A stretch of 64,000 bases of DNA from Fibrella rubiginis (GCF_017353185.1 NZ_JAFMYV010000004.1:186001-250000), one strand, 5' to 3'; shown: positions 18,455 to 28,427, counted from the stretch's first letter. Made by a program: numbers and translations. Notes: generated by a model from the letters alone, not told the origin.

Positions 18455-21172
18455 ATGCAAAATTTGCCCCATTTCCAACACTCCAGGGTTTCTTCTTTTG
18501 TCAGCTTCGTAGACCAGACCGCAACACTCACCACACGTACTATTGCCCTTGCCGGTTTGCTTCTGAGCACCCTCAGCACCTACGCTCAAATCGCGCCCTC
18601 ATCGGGCGGCGCACCCGCTTCGGGAGGTACCACAATCCAGGTACCACAAGGTGTTCAGATTCCCAAAGGTGTAACGCTACCCCCAGGCGTTCAGATCAAT
18701 CAGGGGCCTGCCAACGGACGCAATACCCCAACGGGCCGTACCAATCAGCAGGGAGCCAACACCACGCCGGGCCGTAATAACGCGGCCACGCCTACCAACG
18801 GACAAGCTACTCAAGGCAACGGTACTGGCCGGCAGCAGGTGGGCGCTAATGGTCAGGCAACCCAAAACGGGCAGAATGGTCAGGCCAATCAAAACGGCCA
18901 GCGTGGCCAGAATGGTCAGGCAGTACCCGGCACAGTCAACGCCGACGGCACCGTAAACCCCGATGTACCACTCAATGCATCGGAAGAAGGCACCGACGAT
19001 GGTTTGAAAGATAATGGCCAGGACGAAGCCGAGGCTACCAAAGCCCGCGAACGAGCTGCGATTCGGCGGAAATTGTTCGGTTTTGAACTGTTTAATAACC
19101 CCGCGTTAGCTACTACCTTCCAGCCAAATATCAATATTGCCACGCCTGTCAACTACGTACTGGGTACCAACGACCAGTTGAACATGAGTATGTATGGCGT
19201 TACTGACGAAACGCTCACGCAGACCGTAACTCCAGAGGGCAACATTTATCTGCCTCGTGGCATAGGCCCGGTGCACGTGGCCGGCCTTACGGTCGAAGCC
19301 GCCAAAACCCGGATCACCGAGCGGCTTTCCAAGATATATGTGGGTTTGAAAAACAGCTCTTACGGACCTAAAAATACCTATCTGGAAATTACGCTGGGCA
19401 ACATCCGCACCATCCGGGTGTCGGTGCTGGGTGAGGCCATCAAGCCGGGTACGTACTCGATCTCATCGCTGTCATCGGCAATGAACGTAATTTATGCATC
19501 GGGCGGCCCCAGCGAACTGGGTTCATTCCGCAATATCCAGGTGATCCGCAACAGCCGCGTCATTGCCACGATCGACCTGTATGATCTGCTACTGACTGGT
19601 GTCTTGCGCAATAACATTCGCTTGCAGGACAACGACAACATTCGCATTCCAGGCTATATTTCGCACGTTGAGCTGACAGGCACGACCCGCCGCAACAATA
19701 TCTTCGAGCTAATGCCCAGCGAGACGTTGGAACGGTTACTGTTTTACGGCGGCGGTTTCTCGGCTAATGCCTACAAAAACCGGATCAAAGTAACCCGGCT
19801 CACCAACCGTGAGATCAAAGTAATCGACGTGCTGGCCGATCAGTACCGTACTTTCACCTTGCAGGATGGCGACGTAGTTGGCGTGGAGCAGGTGCTTAAC
19901 CGTTATGAAAACCAGGTAACTATCAACGGCGCAGTGTATCGCCCTGGTGTTTTTTCACTTGATCAAAATAAGACGTTAAAAGAACTTGTTGCCAGCGCCG
20001 AAGGTCCCAAAGGTGATGCGCTGATGGGTCGGGTAAACATCAGCCGTACGCGTGAAGACCTCACGATGGAGAACATAACGATCGATCTGGCTAAAGTATT
20101 AGCCGGTGTTGAACCGGATGTAACCCTGCAGCGCGAGGATGTGGTGACGGTGAACTCGAAATTTGATCTGGCCGAATATGGCGATATATCCATTCAGGGC
20201 GAAGTAAACAAACCGGGTCCAGTGCAGTACATCTCGAACCTCACACTTGAAGACGCCTTTGTTCGTGTAGGTGGCTTGAAGGAGTCAGCAGCAACAGGCA
20301 TGATTGAGATTGTTCGCCGGAAAAAAGATGTCGACCCTAATTCACTCAACGCGCAGACAGCCGAGGTATTCCGTTTTAGCGTAGACCGGAACCTGGACCT
20401 GAGCAATGAGAGCAAGTTTTTCCTGCAACCCTTCGATCAGGTGATTGTGCGCCGTTCGCCAAACTACCAGGTACAAACGTTCGCCGAAGTTGAGGGGGAA
20501 GTAATCATTCCGGGTCAATACCCTATCAAGTCGAAAGACATGAAAGTATCGGACCTGGTAGCGGGGTCAGGTGGGTTAACGCCGCAGGCGTACGTAGATG
20601 GTGCCACGCTGGTACGGCGGGTACGGCTTAGCCCCGAGGAATTAGAGCAGCGCAACCGTTCGGTTACCGAACTATCCGATGATGCCCGTAAATCGGCGGT
20701 GGATATTGACGCGGTGGTACCCGATAAGCAGGAAGCTATCGGCATCAGTCTGCGCCGCATTCTGGCCCGTCCCGGCTCATCAGAAGACATTCTGTTGCAG
20801 GAAGGCGATGTACTACGCATTCCCAAACGGCTGGAAACCGTTCGTATTCAGGGTGAAGTGTTGTTACCCACTACGGTAAAATATCGGGGTGGACAAACCT
20901 TCCAGGACTACATCTCGCAGGCGGGTGGTTTCACCGACAAGTCGCAACGGCATCGGTCGTTTGTGGTGTATGCCAACGGTTCGGTAGACCGTACCCGCAA
21001 GTTTATGTTCTTCAACCTATATCCGCGTATTGAGCCGGGTGCTGAGGTTATTGTGCCACAGTCGCGCCGCGTACCACTCACGCCACAACAAATTCTTGGC
21101 CAGGCTGCCGGCACGGTTGGATCGCTTATCAGCCTGATTACTACGGTTCTTCTTCTGTCGCGTATCAACTAG
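18455..21172 (+). CDS. SLBB-domain outer-membrane polysaccharide export protein (Wza/KpsD-like)
   Basis: A 905-residue exporter opens the polysaccharide operon. The signal sequence has a long N-region and ends near STYAQ. Residues from about 50 to 170 are low-complexity, rich in Gly, Gln and Asn (repeated NGQ units). A Poly_export domain follows (TPVNYVLGTNDQLNMSMYG). About six SLBB modules come next, recognisable by G-E-x-x-x-P-G strands such as VLGEAIKPGTYS, INGAVYRPGVFS, IQGEVNKPGPVQ, VEGEVIIPGQYP and IQGEVLLPTTVK. A C-terminal hydrophobic segment (LISLITTVLLLS) may insert in the outer membrane. Such proteins form the periplasm-spanning channel for capsule or exopolysaccharide. The 250 bp upstream is AT-rich with no certain promoter. 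Confidence 0.9.
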   Translation: MQNLPHFQHSRVSSFVSFVDQTATLTTRTIALAGLLLSTLSTYAQIAPSSGGAPASGGTTIQVPQGVQIPKGVTLPPGVQINQGPANGRNTPTGRTNQQGANTTPGRNNAATPTNGQATQGNGTGRQQVGANGQATQNGQNGQANQNGQRGQNGQAVPGTVNADGTVNPDVPLNASEEGTDDGLKDNGQDEAEATKARERAAIRRKLFGFELFNNPALATTFQPNINIATPVNYVLGTNDQLNMSMYGVTDETLTQTVTPEGNIYLPRGIGPVHVAGLTVEAAKTRITERLSKIYVGLKNSSYGPKNTYLEITLGNIRTIRVSVLGEAIKPGTYSISSLSSAMNVIYASGGPSELGSFRNIQVIRNSRVIATIDLYDLLLTGVLRNNIRLQDNDNIRIPGYISHVELTGTTRRNNIFELMPSETLERLLFYGGGFSANAYKNRIKVTRLTNREIKVIDVLADQYRTFTLQDGDVVGVEQVLNRYENQVTINGAVYRPGVFSLDQNKTLKELVASAEGPKGDALMGRVNISRTREDLTMENITIDLAKVLAGVEPDVTLQREDVVTVNSKFDLAEYGDISIQGEVNKPGPVQYISNLTLEDAFVRVGGLKESAATGMIEIVRRKKDVDPNSLNAQTAEVFRFSVDRNLDLSNESKFFLQPFDQVIVRRSPNYQVQTFAEVEGEVIIPGQYPIKSKDMKVSDLVAGSGGLTPQAYVDGATLVRRVRLSPEELEQRNRSVTELSDDARKSAVDIDAVVPDKQEAIGISLRRILARPGSSEDILLQEGDVLRIPKRLETVRIQGEVLLPTTVKYRGGQTFQDYISQAGGFTDKSQRHRSFVVYANGSVDRTRKFMFFNLYPRIEPGAEVIVPQSRRVPLTPQQILGQAAGTVGSLISLITTVLLLSRIN

Positions 21173-21179
21173 TCAACGT

Positions 21180-22289
21180 ATGACACCAACGACACAAACC
21201 GGCAATAACGCGATGGGTAAGACCCTGCCGCCGGATCAGATTTCGCCCAAAGCCGTTGTGGCAAGGGCCGCCAAAATTCGGCAGGTAATACGTCGCAACT
21301 GGTACATCTTAATAGCTGCCATTGCGCTAGGTCTTGTAATTGGCTACATTATTGACGCTACGTCCACCAAAAAGACAACCTACTCGGCTAAAATCGTCTT
21401 CAATCTGGGGGGCGGTGGTGGTGGTGGTGGCTTAGGCAGTATGGGTGACATAGGTGCACTCGCTAGCGCGTTTGGCGTGGGGCAAGCCGCACCCGATGCC
21501 AACATCTTTTCGGGCGAAAACTTCATTCAGTACGCCAAGTCACGGCCTGTGGTCGAGAAAACACTGATGAAGACCGTGAAGATTAATGGGCAGGATACCT
21601 TACTGGTAAACTACTATATCGCGCACAGCGGCATTAGAGAAAAGGAGTGGGAAAAAAGTAAGGAATTCGAGAATTATCATTTTCCCCGCGCCAAAACCCG
21701 CGACGAGTATACCAAAGATGACAACACGGCCATGGCTATCATTTATGAGCGGCTATTGGGCGAACTGAGCATCAAAGGCGTTGACCGCAAATCATCGTTT
21801 ATGGCCCTGGGTGCCACTACCGAACACGAGTTGCTCTCAAAAGCATTGGTGGAAAACCATATTGAAACCATTGAAGCAGACTACCGGAAAAAACAAACCA
21901 AGAAAACCCGCGAAATGCTTACTATGCTCAGCGATCGCGTTGACTCACTGGGCCGGGTCATGACGGGTACAGAAAACAAGCTGGCACGGTATATGAACGA
22001 AAACCAGCAGGTGATTGTAGCCCAAAACCAAATCAATGAGGGTCGGTTACAGCGCAATTCATCATTTCTGACATCTCAATATTATGGTGCGCTTACCCAA
22101 CTCGACAATATGAAGCTATCATTGATCCGGGAACAGCCCCTGTTTACGATTATTGAAGATGTGTATCTGCCCCTTTACAAGGAAGTGCCCGGAAAAATAG
22201 GCACACAGGCAGGCGTTGCGATTGGATTGGTACTGGGCGTAGTTGCCATTTTCCTGCGGGAGACCCTCAGCAAAGTGGGGAAAGAGTAA
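21180..22289 (+). CDS. Wzz/KpsE-like polysaccharide co-polymerase (chain-length determinant)
   Basis: This 369-residue inner-membrane protein has an N-terminal helix (WYILIAAIALGLVIGYII), a large periplasmic region with coiled-coil character (TKKTREMLTMLSDRVDSLG) and a C-terminal helix (AGVAIGLVLGVVAIF). That is the two-helix topology of polysaccharide co-polymerases, which bridge the inner-membrane exporter and the outer-membrane channel. Residues near 80 form a run of eight glycines encoded by a GGT microsatellite. It lies 7 bp after the SLBB gene and 3 bp before the ABC permease, so it is tightly co-transcribed. No kinase domain is fused, so it resembles KpsE more than Wzc. Confidence 0.85.
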   Translation: MTPTTQTGNNAMGKTLPPDQISPKAVVARAAKIRQVIRRNWYILIAAIALGLVIGYIIDATSTKKTTYSAKIVFNLGGGGGGGGLGSMGDIGALASAFGVGQAAPDANIFSGENFIQYAKSRPVVEKTLMKTVKINGQDTLLVNYYIAHSGIREKEWEKSKEFENYHFPRAKTRDEYTKDDNTAMAIIYERLLGELSIKGVDRKSSFMALGATTEHELLSKALVENHIETIEADYRKKQTKKTREMLTMLSDRVDSLGRVMTGTENKLARYMNENQQVIVAQNQINEGRLQRNSSFLTSQYYGALTQLDNMKLSLIREQPLFTIIEDVYLPLYKEVPGKIGTQAGVAIGLVLGVVAIFLRETLSKVGKE

Positions 22290-22292
22290 TTC

Positions 22293-23123
22293 ATGAAAAC
22301 CCAGGAAGTTATCATACAAGCGGGGCGCCCCGAACGCTACTACTGGCGCGACCTTTGGCGCAGCCGCGAATTGCTACTCATTTTGTCCATGCGCGACATT
22401 TCGGTGCGGTACAAACAAACCGCACTGGGCGCGTCGTGGAGCCTGATTCGGCCACTGGCCACCATGCTGGTGATGGTATTCGTCTTCAGTATGGTGGCCA
22501 AACTCCGCGCCGACCCGGGCGTACCATATCCACTGATGGTACTGAGTGGCATTACGATCTGGACATTTTTTTCCAACGCCTTTACCCAGATCAGTTCCAG
22601 CGTAACCACCAATGCCAACCTGGTCAGCAAAGTTTATTTTCCACGACTGCTGATGCCCCTTAGCGCCGTGGCGGTGAGCCTGATCGATTTCCTGATTACG
22701 ATGGTACTATTTATCATCGTAGCCATCTGGTATGCCTACGTGCCTGACTGGCATCTGATCTATATGCCGTTATTTGTCATCCTGGCCATGTTGACAGCGT
22801 TTGCATTCGGGCTGTTTTTCTCAGCCGTCAATGTCCGGTTTCGCGACGTGGGGCAGTTGATTCCGTTTCTGGTACAGATCGGTTTCTACGCCTGTCCCAT
22901 TGCCTACAGTAGCCGGGAAGTGGCGGGCAAATGGTTCGAGAAATACTACATCATGAACCCCTTGGTGGGCATTATCGAAGGCTTTCGGTGGTCATTACTG
23001 GGAGGTAAAACACATCTGAACCCGCAGAGTTTAGTATATTCGGTTGGCATCACGTTTGTTTGTTTGAGTCTTTCGCTCTACTTTTTTCGCAAACGGGAAA
23101 ATTCCTTCGTCGACGATATTTAA
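22293..23123 (+). CDS. wzm: Polysaccharide ABC exporter permease (Wzm/KpsM/TagG-like)
   Basis: A 276-residue ABC-2-type permease with about six membrane helices. The N-terminal cytoplasmic segment carries the family's WRDLWRSRELLLILSMRDISVRYKQT pattern, which leads into SLIRPLATMLVMVFVFSMV. The later VRFRDVGQLIPFLVQIGFYACPIAYS region and the NPLVGIIEGFRWSLLG motif are typical. With the ATPase 15 bp downstream, it would move undecaprenyl-linked glycan across the inner membrane. Confidence 0.92.
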   Translation: MKTQEVIIQAGRPERYYWRDLWRSRELLLILSMRDISVRYKQTALGASWSLIRPLATMLVMVFVFSMVAKLRADPGVPYPLMVLSGITIWTFFSNAFTQISSSVTTNANLVSKVYFPRLLMPLSAVAVSLIDFLITMVLFIIVAIWYAYVPDWHLIYMPLFVILAMLTAFAFGLFFSAVNVRFRDVGQLIPFLVQIGFYACPIAYSSREVAGKWFEKYYIMNPLVGIIEGFRWSLLGGKTHLNPQSLVYSVGITFVCLSLSLYFFRKRENSFVDDI

Positions 23124-23138
23124 CGGTCCTACCTCACT

Positions 23139-24395
23139 ATGTCCGTCATCACGGTTGAAAACATTAGTAAACACTACATCATTGACCACAAGCGGGGCAA
23201 AGGCAGCAGCAGTATTCGCGATGCCATTACCCACACGGTTAAAGGCTGGTTTGCCGGGCCAAAAGAAGATACCGATGAGCTGACACACGAAGAGTTCTGG
23301 GCCTTGCGCGACGTGAACTTTTCTGTTGAACAGGGTGATCGCGTGGGCATTGTGGGCCATAATGGCGCGGGTAAATCGACGTTACTGAAGATTCTGAGTA
23401 AGATCATTGAGCCTACCAGTGGATCAGTCAAAATTCGGGGGCGGGTGGCTAGCTTGCTCGAGGTTGGTACCGGTTTTCATCCAGAACTGACCGGTCGTGA
23501 GAACATCTTTCTGAACGGTTCGCTGCTGGGCATGCGCAAAGACGAGATCAAACAGTCGTTCGATGAGATCGTGGCTTTCGCGGGCGTTGAACGGTTTCTG
23601 GACACGCCCGTAAAGCGCTATTCGTCAGGCATGTACGTGCGGCTGGGCTTTGCCATTTCAGCTCACCTCAACCCCGAAATCATGATCGTTGATGAGGTAT
23701 TAGCCGTGGGTGATGCCGAATTTCAGAAGAAGAGTCTCGGCAAAATGCGTGACAATTCGGCCAGTGGGCGTACCATCCTGTTTGTAAGTCACAACCTGAC
23801 TGCCGTACAGGCCCTGTGCAACAAAACGTTGTATTTTGAACGAGGTCAGCTTATTGAGCAGGGTGAGACCAACCAGGTGATTGCTTCTTACCTGAGCAAA
23901 GTGGCCCGGACTCGGCTTCGCAGGCAGTGGGACACCCCCGAAGAAGCACCCGGCAATGATCTTGTGCGCGTGCACCGGATCGAGCTGGTACCCGAATACC
24001 CCGATAATCTAACGCACATTGATGTGCGGACACCGATGCGTATTCAGTTCGAGTTCTGGAACATGATGGACCGTGCCAACCTGAACCTGAGCCTGCACCT
24101 CTACTCGCTCACGGGCGAATGTATCTTCAACGTGGGTAGCCAGTCGCAGCCGTATGGTAAGGGCCTTATTCAGGGGGAGTGCGTTATTCCGGGCTATTTT
24201 TTGAACGACGGTACGTATACTATCTCGGTGATGATTGTGAAGGACACCGTAACGCCGCTGTATAATATGGAAGAAGGCATTACCTTCGATGTGGAGGATT
24301 ACCGCGAAGGGGTGGCTTGGTACGGTAAGTGGCCGGGCTACGTGCGGCCCCAGTTCCCGTTCCGCGTAGAAGCTCTTGAACCCATCATTCCATGA
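23139..24395 (+). CDS. wzt: Polysaccharide ABC exporter ATPase with Wzt-like C-terminal carbohydrate-binding domain
   Basis: The 418-residue protein couples ATP hydrolysis to glycan export. The nucleotide-binding half has Walker A GHNGAGKSTLLKIL, the signature YSSGMYVRLGFA and Walker B IMIVDEVLAVGDAEF. From about residue 260 a beta-rich extension follows (DVRTPMRIQFEFWN, LNLSLHLYSLTGECIFNVG, YFLNDGTYTISVMIV), typical of Wzt proteins that read a terminal modification on the glycan before export. Its stop overlaps the next start by 4 bp. The extended domain suggests that the exported polymer carries a capping group. Confidence 0.93.
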   Translation: MSVITVENISKHYIIDHKRGKGSSSIRDAITHTVKGWFAGPKEDTDELTHEEFWALRDVNFSVEQGDRVGIVGHNGAGKSTLLKILSKIIEPTSGSVKIRGRVASLLEVGTGFHPELTGRENIFLNGSLLGMRKDEIKQSFDEIVAFAGVERFLDTPVKRYSSGMYVRLGFAISAHLNPEIMIVDEVLAVGDAEFQKKSLGKMRDNSASGRTILFVSHNLTAVQALCNKTLYFERGQLIEQGETNQVIASYLSKVARTRLRRQWDTPEEAPGNDLVRVHRIELVPEYPDNLTHIDVRTPMRIQFEFWNMMDRANLNLSLHLYSLTGECIFNVGSQSQPYGKGLIQGECVIPGYFLNDGTYTISVMIVKDTVTPLYNMEEGITFDVEDYREGVAWYGKWPGYVRPQFPFRVEALEPIIP

Positions 24396-25483
24396 TAAAC
24401 GTTACGAAATCCTATCTGCCTGATCTTGACGAGTACACTAAACTCCTGAAAGGTGTGTGGGAACGGGTTCACTTGACCAACGATGGCCCACTGGTGCGCG
24501 ATCTGGAGGAGCAGATGAAAGCGTACCTGGGTGTGAAAAACCTACGCTTTTGTACCAATGGCACCGTGGTAATGCAACTGGCACTAAAGGCCATGGGTAT
24601 TACGAAAGAGGTTATCACCACGCCCTTTTCGTATGTAGCTACCACCAATGTACTGCTTTGGGAAGGCTGTACGCCCGTCTTTGCCGACATTCGTACCGAC
24701 GATTTTACCATCGACGCCGACCTGATTGAGCCACTAATCACTGAAAACACCCAGGCGATTCTGGCTACGCACGTTTATGGCAACGCCTGTCAGATTGAGG
24801 CTATTCAGGCCCTGGCTGACCGCTATAAGCTGAAAGTGATCTACGACGGTGCCCATGCCTTTGGGGCTGAATACAATAACCGGTCACTGCTGGACTACGG
24901 CGACGCAAGCACGTGCAGTTTCCACGCTACCAAAGTATTTCATACTGTAGAGGGCGGCTGCATCATCACCCCCGACGATGCCCTGGCCACCACGATTCAG
25001 CATTACCGCACTTTTGGGCACCGCAACGACGACTATTTCAGCATGGGCATTAATGCCAAAAACTCCGAGTTTCATGCGGCAATGGGCTTGTGCGTACTAC
25101 CCAAAGTGCCCGAACTGATCGAAGCCCGGAAAGCCATTTTTGCCCAGTATGACGCTCAGCTTGATTTCAGCAAGTTGCAACGCCCCACACTGGCACCCGG
25201 TATGACGCAGTACAACTACGCCTACTACCCCGTGGTGCTGGAATCAGAACAGGCCCTGTTGCGTACGGTTGAGGTGTTGAAAGGTGACGACATTACCCCC
25301 CGCCGCTATTTCTATCCGTCGCTCAATACGCTGCCGTTCGTCAAAAACGCCCAGTCTTGTCCTGTCTCGGAAGATATTGCCCGCCGGGTGCTGTGCCTGC
25401 CACTGTATCCGGGCCTGGCCGAAGCCGACGTGGAGCGGGTATGCCGACTGGTGAATGAAGCCGTGGCTGAGGCGATTGTTTAA
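24392..25483 (+). CDS. DegT/DnrJ/EryC1/StrS aminotransferase (sugar aminotransferase)
   Basis: A 363-residue PLP-dependent sugar aminotransferase of the VioA/QdtB type. The PLP lysine is in the conserved SFHATKVFHTVEGG. Other family segments are CTNGTVVMQLALKAMG, TPFSYVATTNVLLWEG, DGAHAFGAEY and NAKNSEFHAAMG. Family members transfer an amino group to a dTDP-keto-deoxysugar to give 3- or 4-amino sugars. It overlaps the ABC ATPase gene by 4 bp. With the downstream hexapeptide acyltransferase at 28517, it suggests an N-acylated amino-deoxysugar in the glycan. The exact sugar is inferred, not shown. Confidence 0.9.
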   Translation: MINVTKSYLPDLDEYTKLLKGVWERVHLTNDGPLVRDLEEQMKAYLGVKNLRFCTNGTVVMQLALKAMGITKEVITTPFSYVATTNVLLWEGCTPVFADIRTDDFTIDADLIEPLITENTQAILATHVYGNACQIEAIQALADRYKLKVIYDGAHAFGAEYNNRSLLDYGDASTCSFHATKVFHTVEGGCIITPDDALATTIQHYRTFGHRNDDYFSMGINAKNSEFHAAMGLCVLPKVPELIEARKAIFAQYDAQLDFSKLQRPTLAPGMTQYNYAYYPVVLESEQALLRTVEVLKGDDITPRRYFYPSLNTLPFVKNAQSCPVSEDIARRVLCLPLYPGLAEADVERVCRLVNEAVAEAIV

Positions 25484-25501
25484 CCCGCCTGCCACCTCTG
25501 C

Positions 25502-27595
25502 ATGGTTATCTTTCTACTACTTTTTATTGGTTTCACGGGCTGGTTTGCTGCCCGCATTGCCCGCCCGTCGCTGACAGAATGGCTGCTGACCGCCTTCTTG
25601 CTAAGCGTTGGATCGGTTATTATCACAGGGTTTATTTTGTCGGGTCTGTACCTCACGGCACAGGTATGGGCCTGGGCTGCTGGCGTGTTTATCGCGGCCA
25701 CTATCATTGGTTCAGCGCTGCGCTGGCTGGCTGGCAACCCGGCTTCGTTTTCTGCCAAAGAGCTGATAAGTAACAGGTGGCAACTGGCAAAAAACAGTTT
25801 TGATGCCCTGCCACTGTATTTTAAACTACTTTTTGGAGGGCTGCTGGGTACACTGCTGGTCATCGGCGTGACCAACCTGCTGCTGGTGCTCTTTACCCCA
25901 CCCAATGAATGGGACAGCATGACGGGCCACCTGAACCGGGTCATGCAGTACATACAGCGCGGGTCGATGCGGCACTTTGGCGGCACCAACTGGAATATCG
26001 ACACCTACCCCAAGAGCGTCTGTACCCTTCAGATTTACGGCTACTTAATTACGGGCCGGTTCGAGAATGGGTTCAAACTGATACACCACACCGCCTATTG
26101 GATTACTCTGGTGGCCGTTTTCGGCATTGTGCAGCGCATGGGTCAGCTCCGGCAGGCCATCACTCCCACCCCGGTTCTTAGCCGACTGTCGGCCAGCCTG
26201 CTTAGTGCGCTGGGCATGGGTTTTTTGCTTGACTTTCTGGCGCAGGCCATCACCACTGAAACCGACAGTGTTCTAACTGCTTATCTGAGCGTTCTGCTTT
26301 ATATGCTCTTTGCCTACCGCGCCAGCGAGACCGCGTCGGGTCGTGACAATCGGTATTTGTACATGGCTGGTATGGCCTTTAGCATTGCCTGGGGGCACAA
26401 AGTGACGTTTACGCTGCTGCTGCCGTCGGTGTTTGTGGTGATGATCTACACCGTTTTCCTGACCAATCGCTTTCCTGTGTTCGTTGCCCGCACAGCACGG
26501 CTGGCGGGGGCTATTGTGGTGGGCATTGGCCTTTGGATGCTGCCTACAGGCTACCTGAAAAACATCGAAGTGTTTGGCCATCCCATTGGACCACCCACGG
26601 CTCTCCGTCACCAATCTATCGAACGGGCGGGGTCGCTGAGGAATCTGTTCGAGCAGGGGTCGCGGAACGTGGTGCGGTACACGTACGACCACGTGAACCT
26701 CGACGGGTTGCGCAACACAGCCACTGGTAACGAACTGAACCGGGCTATGCGCAAGCCACTGGTGGTGGCCGAAGACAAACTGCACCTGCGCCTCGACGAA
26801 GAGACCGACTTCTCCATCATTCCGTTCACCTTCGAGCGGCGGTTTATTTTTTACAACGCAAACCCATATTGGGGCGTGATTGGATTTGGTCTGCTAATCC
26901 CCCTGTTGGTGCTAACGCTCTTGTTTGTGTTACGCTCCCCGCCGCACGTTTACCTCGGCATAGCGGTGATGCTGCACGTGGCGGCCCTCTCCTATTCGGC
27001 CCCGTACGATCCGTTCAAAGGCCGCTATTTCACCGAAACGGGCCTGTTTGCCATTCTGTTTCTGGCTCTTCTCTACTTGCACCCCCGGCTCGACCTGAAC
27101 CGGCCCAGGCGGGTTTTGCTCAAAAGTTACGTGGCCTTAATCATGACTCTGGGAGCCGTATCGGCCCTTTGCTGCGTGTTTCTGAATGTCCGTGCGCTGC
27201 CCTTCGCCTGGACCACCCCCGACGGCGTGGCCTACCCATCGGCCTTCACTGCCGACCGCACGAAGCTCCTTACCATTGGTCGCCCCGATGCTTACGTACC
27301 CTACAAACGCTTCGAGGAAATCGTACCGGATACGGCCACCGTGGCGCTGGGCACCATCAACGATGATTACGAGTATCCGCTTTATGGCCCGCACCTCTCG
27401 CGACGGCTGATTACGATCAACCCGTTCGAGCAGGGCGTGCAACCTATTCCGAAGCGGGCATCATACCTGTTCTTCTCGAAAAACGTCATTAAACCCCGCC
27501 CCGGCGACATTCGCCTGGGCACCGATACTGCTGCTGCGCACAGCCCATACATAGCCGCACCGGCAGAGGACTATTATCTTCGCAAACTGCATTGA
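25502..27595 (+). CDS. Multi-pass membrane protein, probable GT-C-type glycosyltransferase
   Basis: This 697-residue protein has roughly a dozen hydrophobic helices (FLLLFIGFTGWFAARI at the start; LLLVLFTPP; VFVVMIYTVFL; GFGLLIPLLVLTLLFVL). A soluble loop after an early helix holds PPNEWDSMTGHLNRVMQYIQ and THWN-like TNWNIDTYP, an acidic-His pattern like that of GT-C lipid-linked sugar transferases. I do not recognise a named family, so GT-C is inferred from topology, the acidic loop and operon context. The stop codon overlaps the outer arm of repeat R7. Confidence 0.55.
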   Translation: MVIFLLLFIGFTGWFAARIARPSLTEWLLTAFLLSVGSVIITGFILSGLYLTAQVWAWAAGVFIAATIIGSALRWLAGNPASFSAKELISNRWQLAKNSFDALPLYFKLLFGGLLGTLLVIGVTNLLLVLFTPPNEWDSMTGHLNRVMQYIQRGSMRHFGGTNWNIDTYPKSVCTLQIYGYLITGRFENGFKLIHHTAYWITLVAVFGIVQRMGQLRQAITPTPVLSRLSASLLSALGMGFLLDFLAQAITTETDSVLTAYLSVLLYMLFAYRASETASGRDNRYLYMAGMAFSIAWGHKVTFTLLLPSVFVVMIYTVFLTNRFPVFVARTARLAGAIVVGIGLWMLPTGYLKNIEVFGHPIGPPTALRHQSIERAGSLRNLFEQGSRNVVRYTYDHVNLDGLRNTATGNELNRAMRKPLVVAEDKLHLRLDEETDFSIIPFTFERRFIFYNANPYWGVIGFGLLIPLLVLTLLFVLRSPPHVYLGIAVMLHVAALSYSAPYDPFKGRYFTETGLFAILFLALLYLHPRLDLNRPRRVLLKSYVALIMTLGAVSALCCVFLNVRALPFAWTTPDGVAYPSAFTADRTKLLTIGRPDAYVPYKRFEEIVPDTATVALGTINDDYEYPLYGPHLSRRLITINPFEQGVQPIPKRASYLFFSKNVIKPRPGDIRLGTDTAAAHSPYIAAPAEDYYLRKLH

Positions 27596-27694
27596 TTTAC
27601 GAATTACAATGGACGACTTACGATTTTTGCTGACGCGAGTGAGCTTAGGCGTAAGCAACAAATCGTAACCGAGGCGGCGGACAGCTCGTAAATC
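27594..27694. repeat. Nested, partly decayed inverted repeat R7
   Basis: Outer arms GATTTACGA/TCGTAAATC are at 27594-27602 and 27686-27694. Inner arms are at 27618-27635 and 27650-27668 (TTACGATTTTTGCTGACG), with one indel and one mismatch. The tip reads TGACGCGAGTGAGCTTAGGCG, similar to the R3 tip. The left outer arm overlaps the stop codon of the 25502 gene. Confidence 0.7.
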
Positions 27695-27710
27695 CCAAAT
27701 CGCAAATCCA

Positions 27711-28427
27711 ATGACCCTCGCCATCATGCAACCGTATTTCCTGCCCTACATCGGCTACATGCAGTTGCTGAATGCAGTAGATACGTTCGTGTTTTACGAC
27801 GACGTGGCGTTTATCAACCGGGGGTGGGTGAATCGTAACCGCCTGCTGGCCAATGGACGCGAGTTGCTGTTTACTATACCACTAAAAGACGCCAGCCAAA
27901 ATCGGCTCATCAACGAGATTGCCCTTTCCGACGAGCCTAAATGGCGCGACAAACTACTGCGTACTATTGAGCAGAGTTACCGGAAAGCACCCCAATATGC
28001 TGAGGTGATGCCCATGGCTGAACGTATCATTCGGTTCCAGGCTTCAAATCAGTCTAACGTTTCAATCGCCGAGTATTGTTACCACAGCTTCAGCGAACTG
28101 ACGGCTTATCTGGGCATTACAACGCGGCTGGTGGCGTCATCGTCGATTTACGAAAACAGTCACCTGAAGGCGCAGGAACGTATTTTGGATATCTGCCGAC
28201 AGGAAGGGGCCGAGCGATACATCAATCCTATTGGTGGAGTAGAGCTATATAAACCAGAGCCTTTTGCTCAACTTGGCTGCGAACTTCGGTTTATCCAATC
28301 CAAGTCTGTGCCTTACCCACAGCTGGGCACAACAGAATTCGTGCCCTGGCTCTCCATCCTGGATATACTCATGAACAACGCCCCCGCCGCTACGCTGGAG
28401 CTTTTACAACAGTTTGACTTAGTATAA
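27711..28427 (+). CDS. WbqC-like family protein
   Basis: A 238-residue protein of the WbqC family, named for O-antigen cluster proteins of unproven biochemistry. It opens with the family signature MQPYFLPYIGYMQLL (Met at codon 6), then VDTFVFYDDVAFINRGWVNRNR and a conserved C-terminal YINPIGGVELY. The start could be the ATG at 27711 or at 27726. It has repeat dyads on both sides (R7 and R8), unlike the tightly packed rest of the operon. A role in amino-sugar assembly is inferred from the neighbours only. Confidence 0.9.
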   Translation: MTLAIMQPYFLPYIGYMQLLNAVDTFVFYDDVAFINRGWVNRNRLLANGRELLFTIPLKDASQNRLINEIALSDEPKWRDKLLRTIEQSYRKAPQYAEVMPMAERIIRFQASNQSNVSIAEYCYHSFSELTAYLGITTRLVASSSIYENSHLKAQERILDICRQEGAERYINPIGGVELYKPEPFAQLGCELRFIQSKSVPYPQLGTTEFVPWLSILDILMNNAPAATLELLQQFDLV

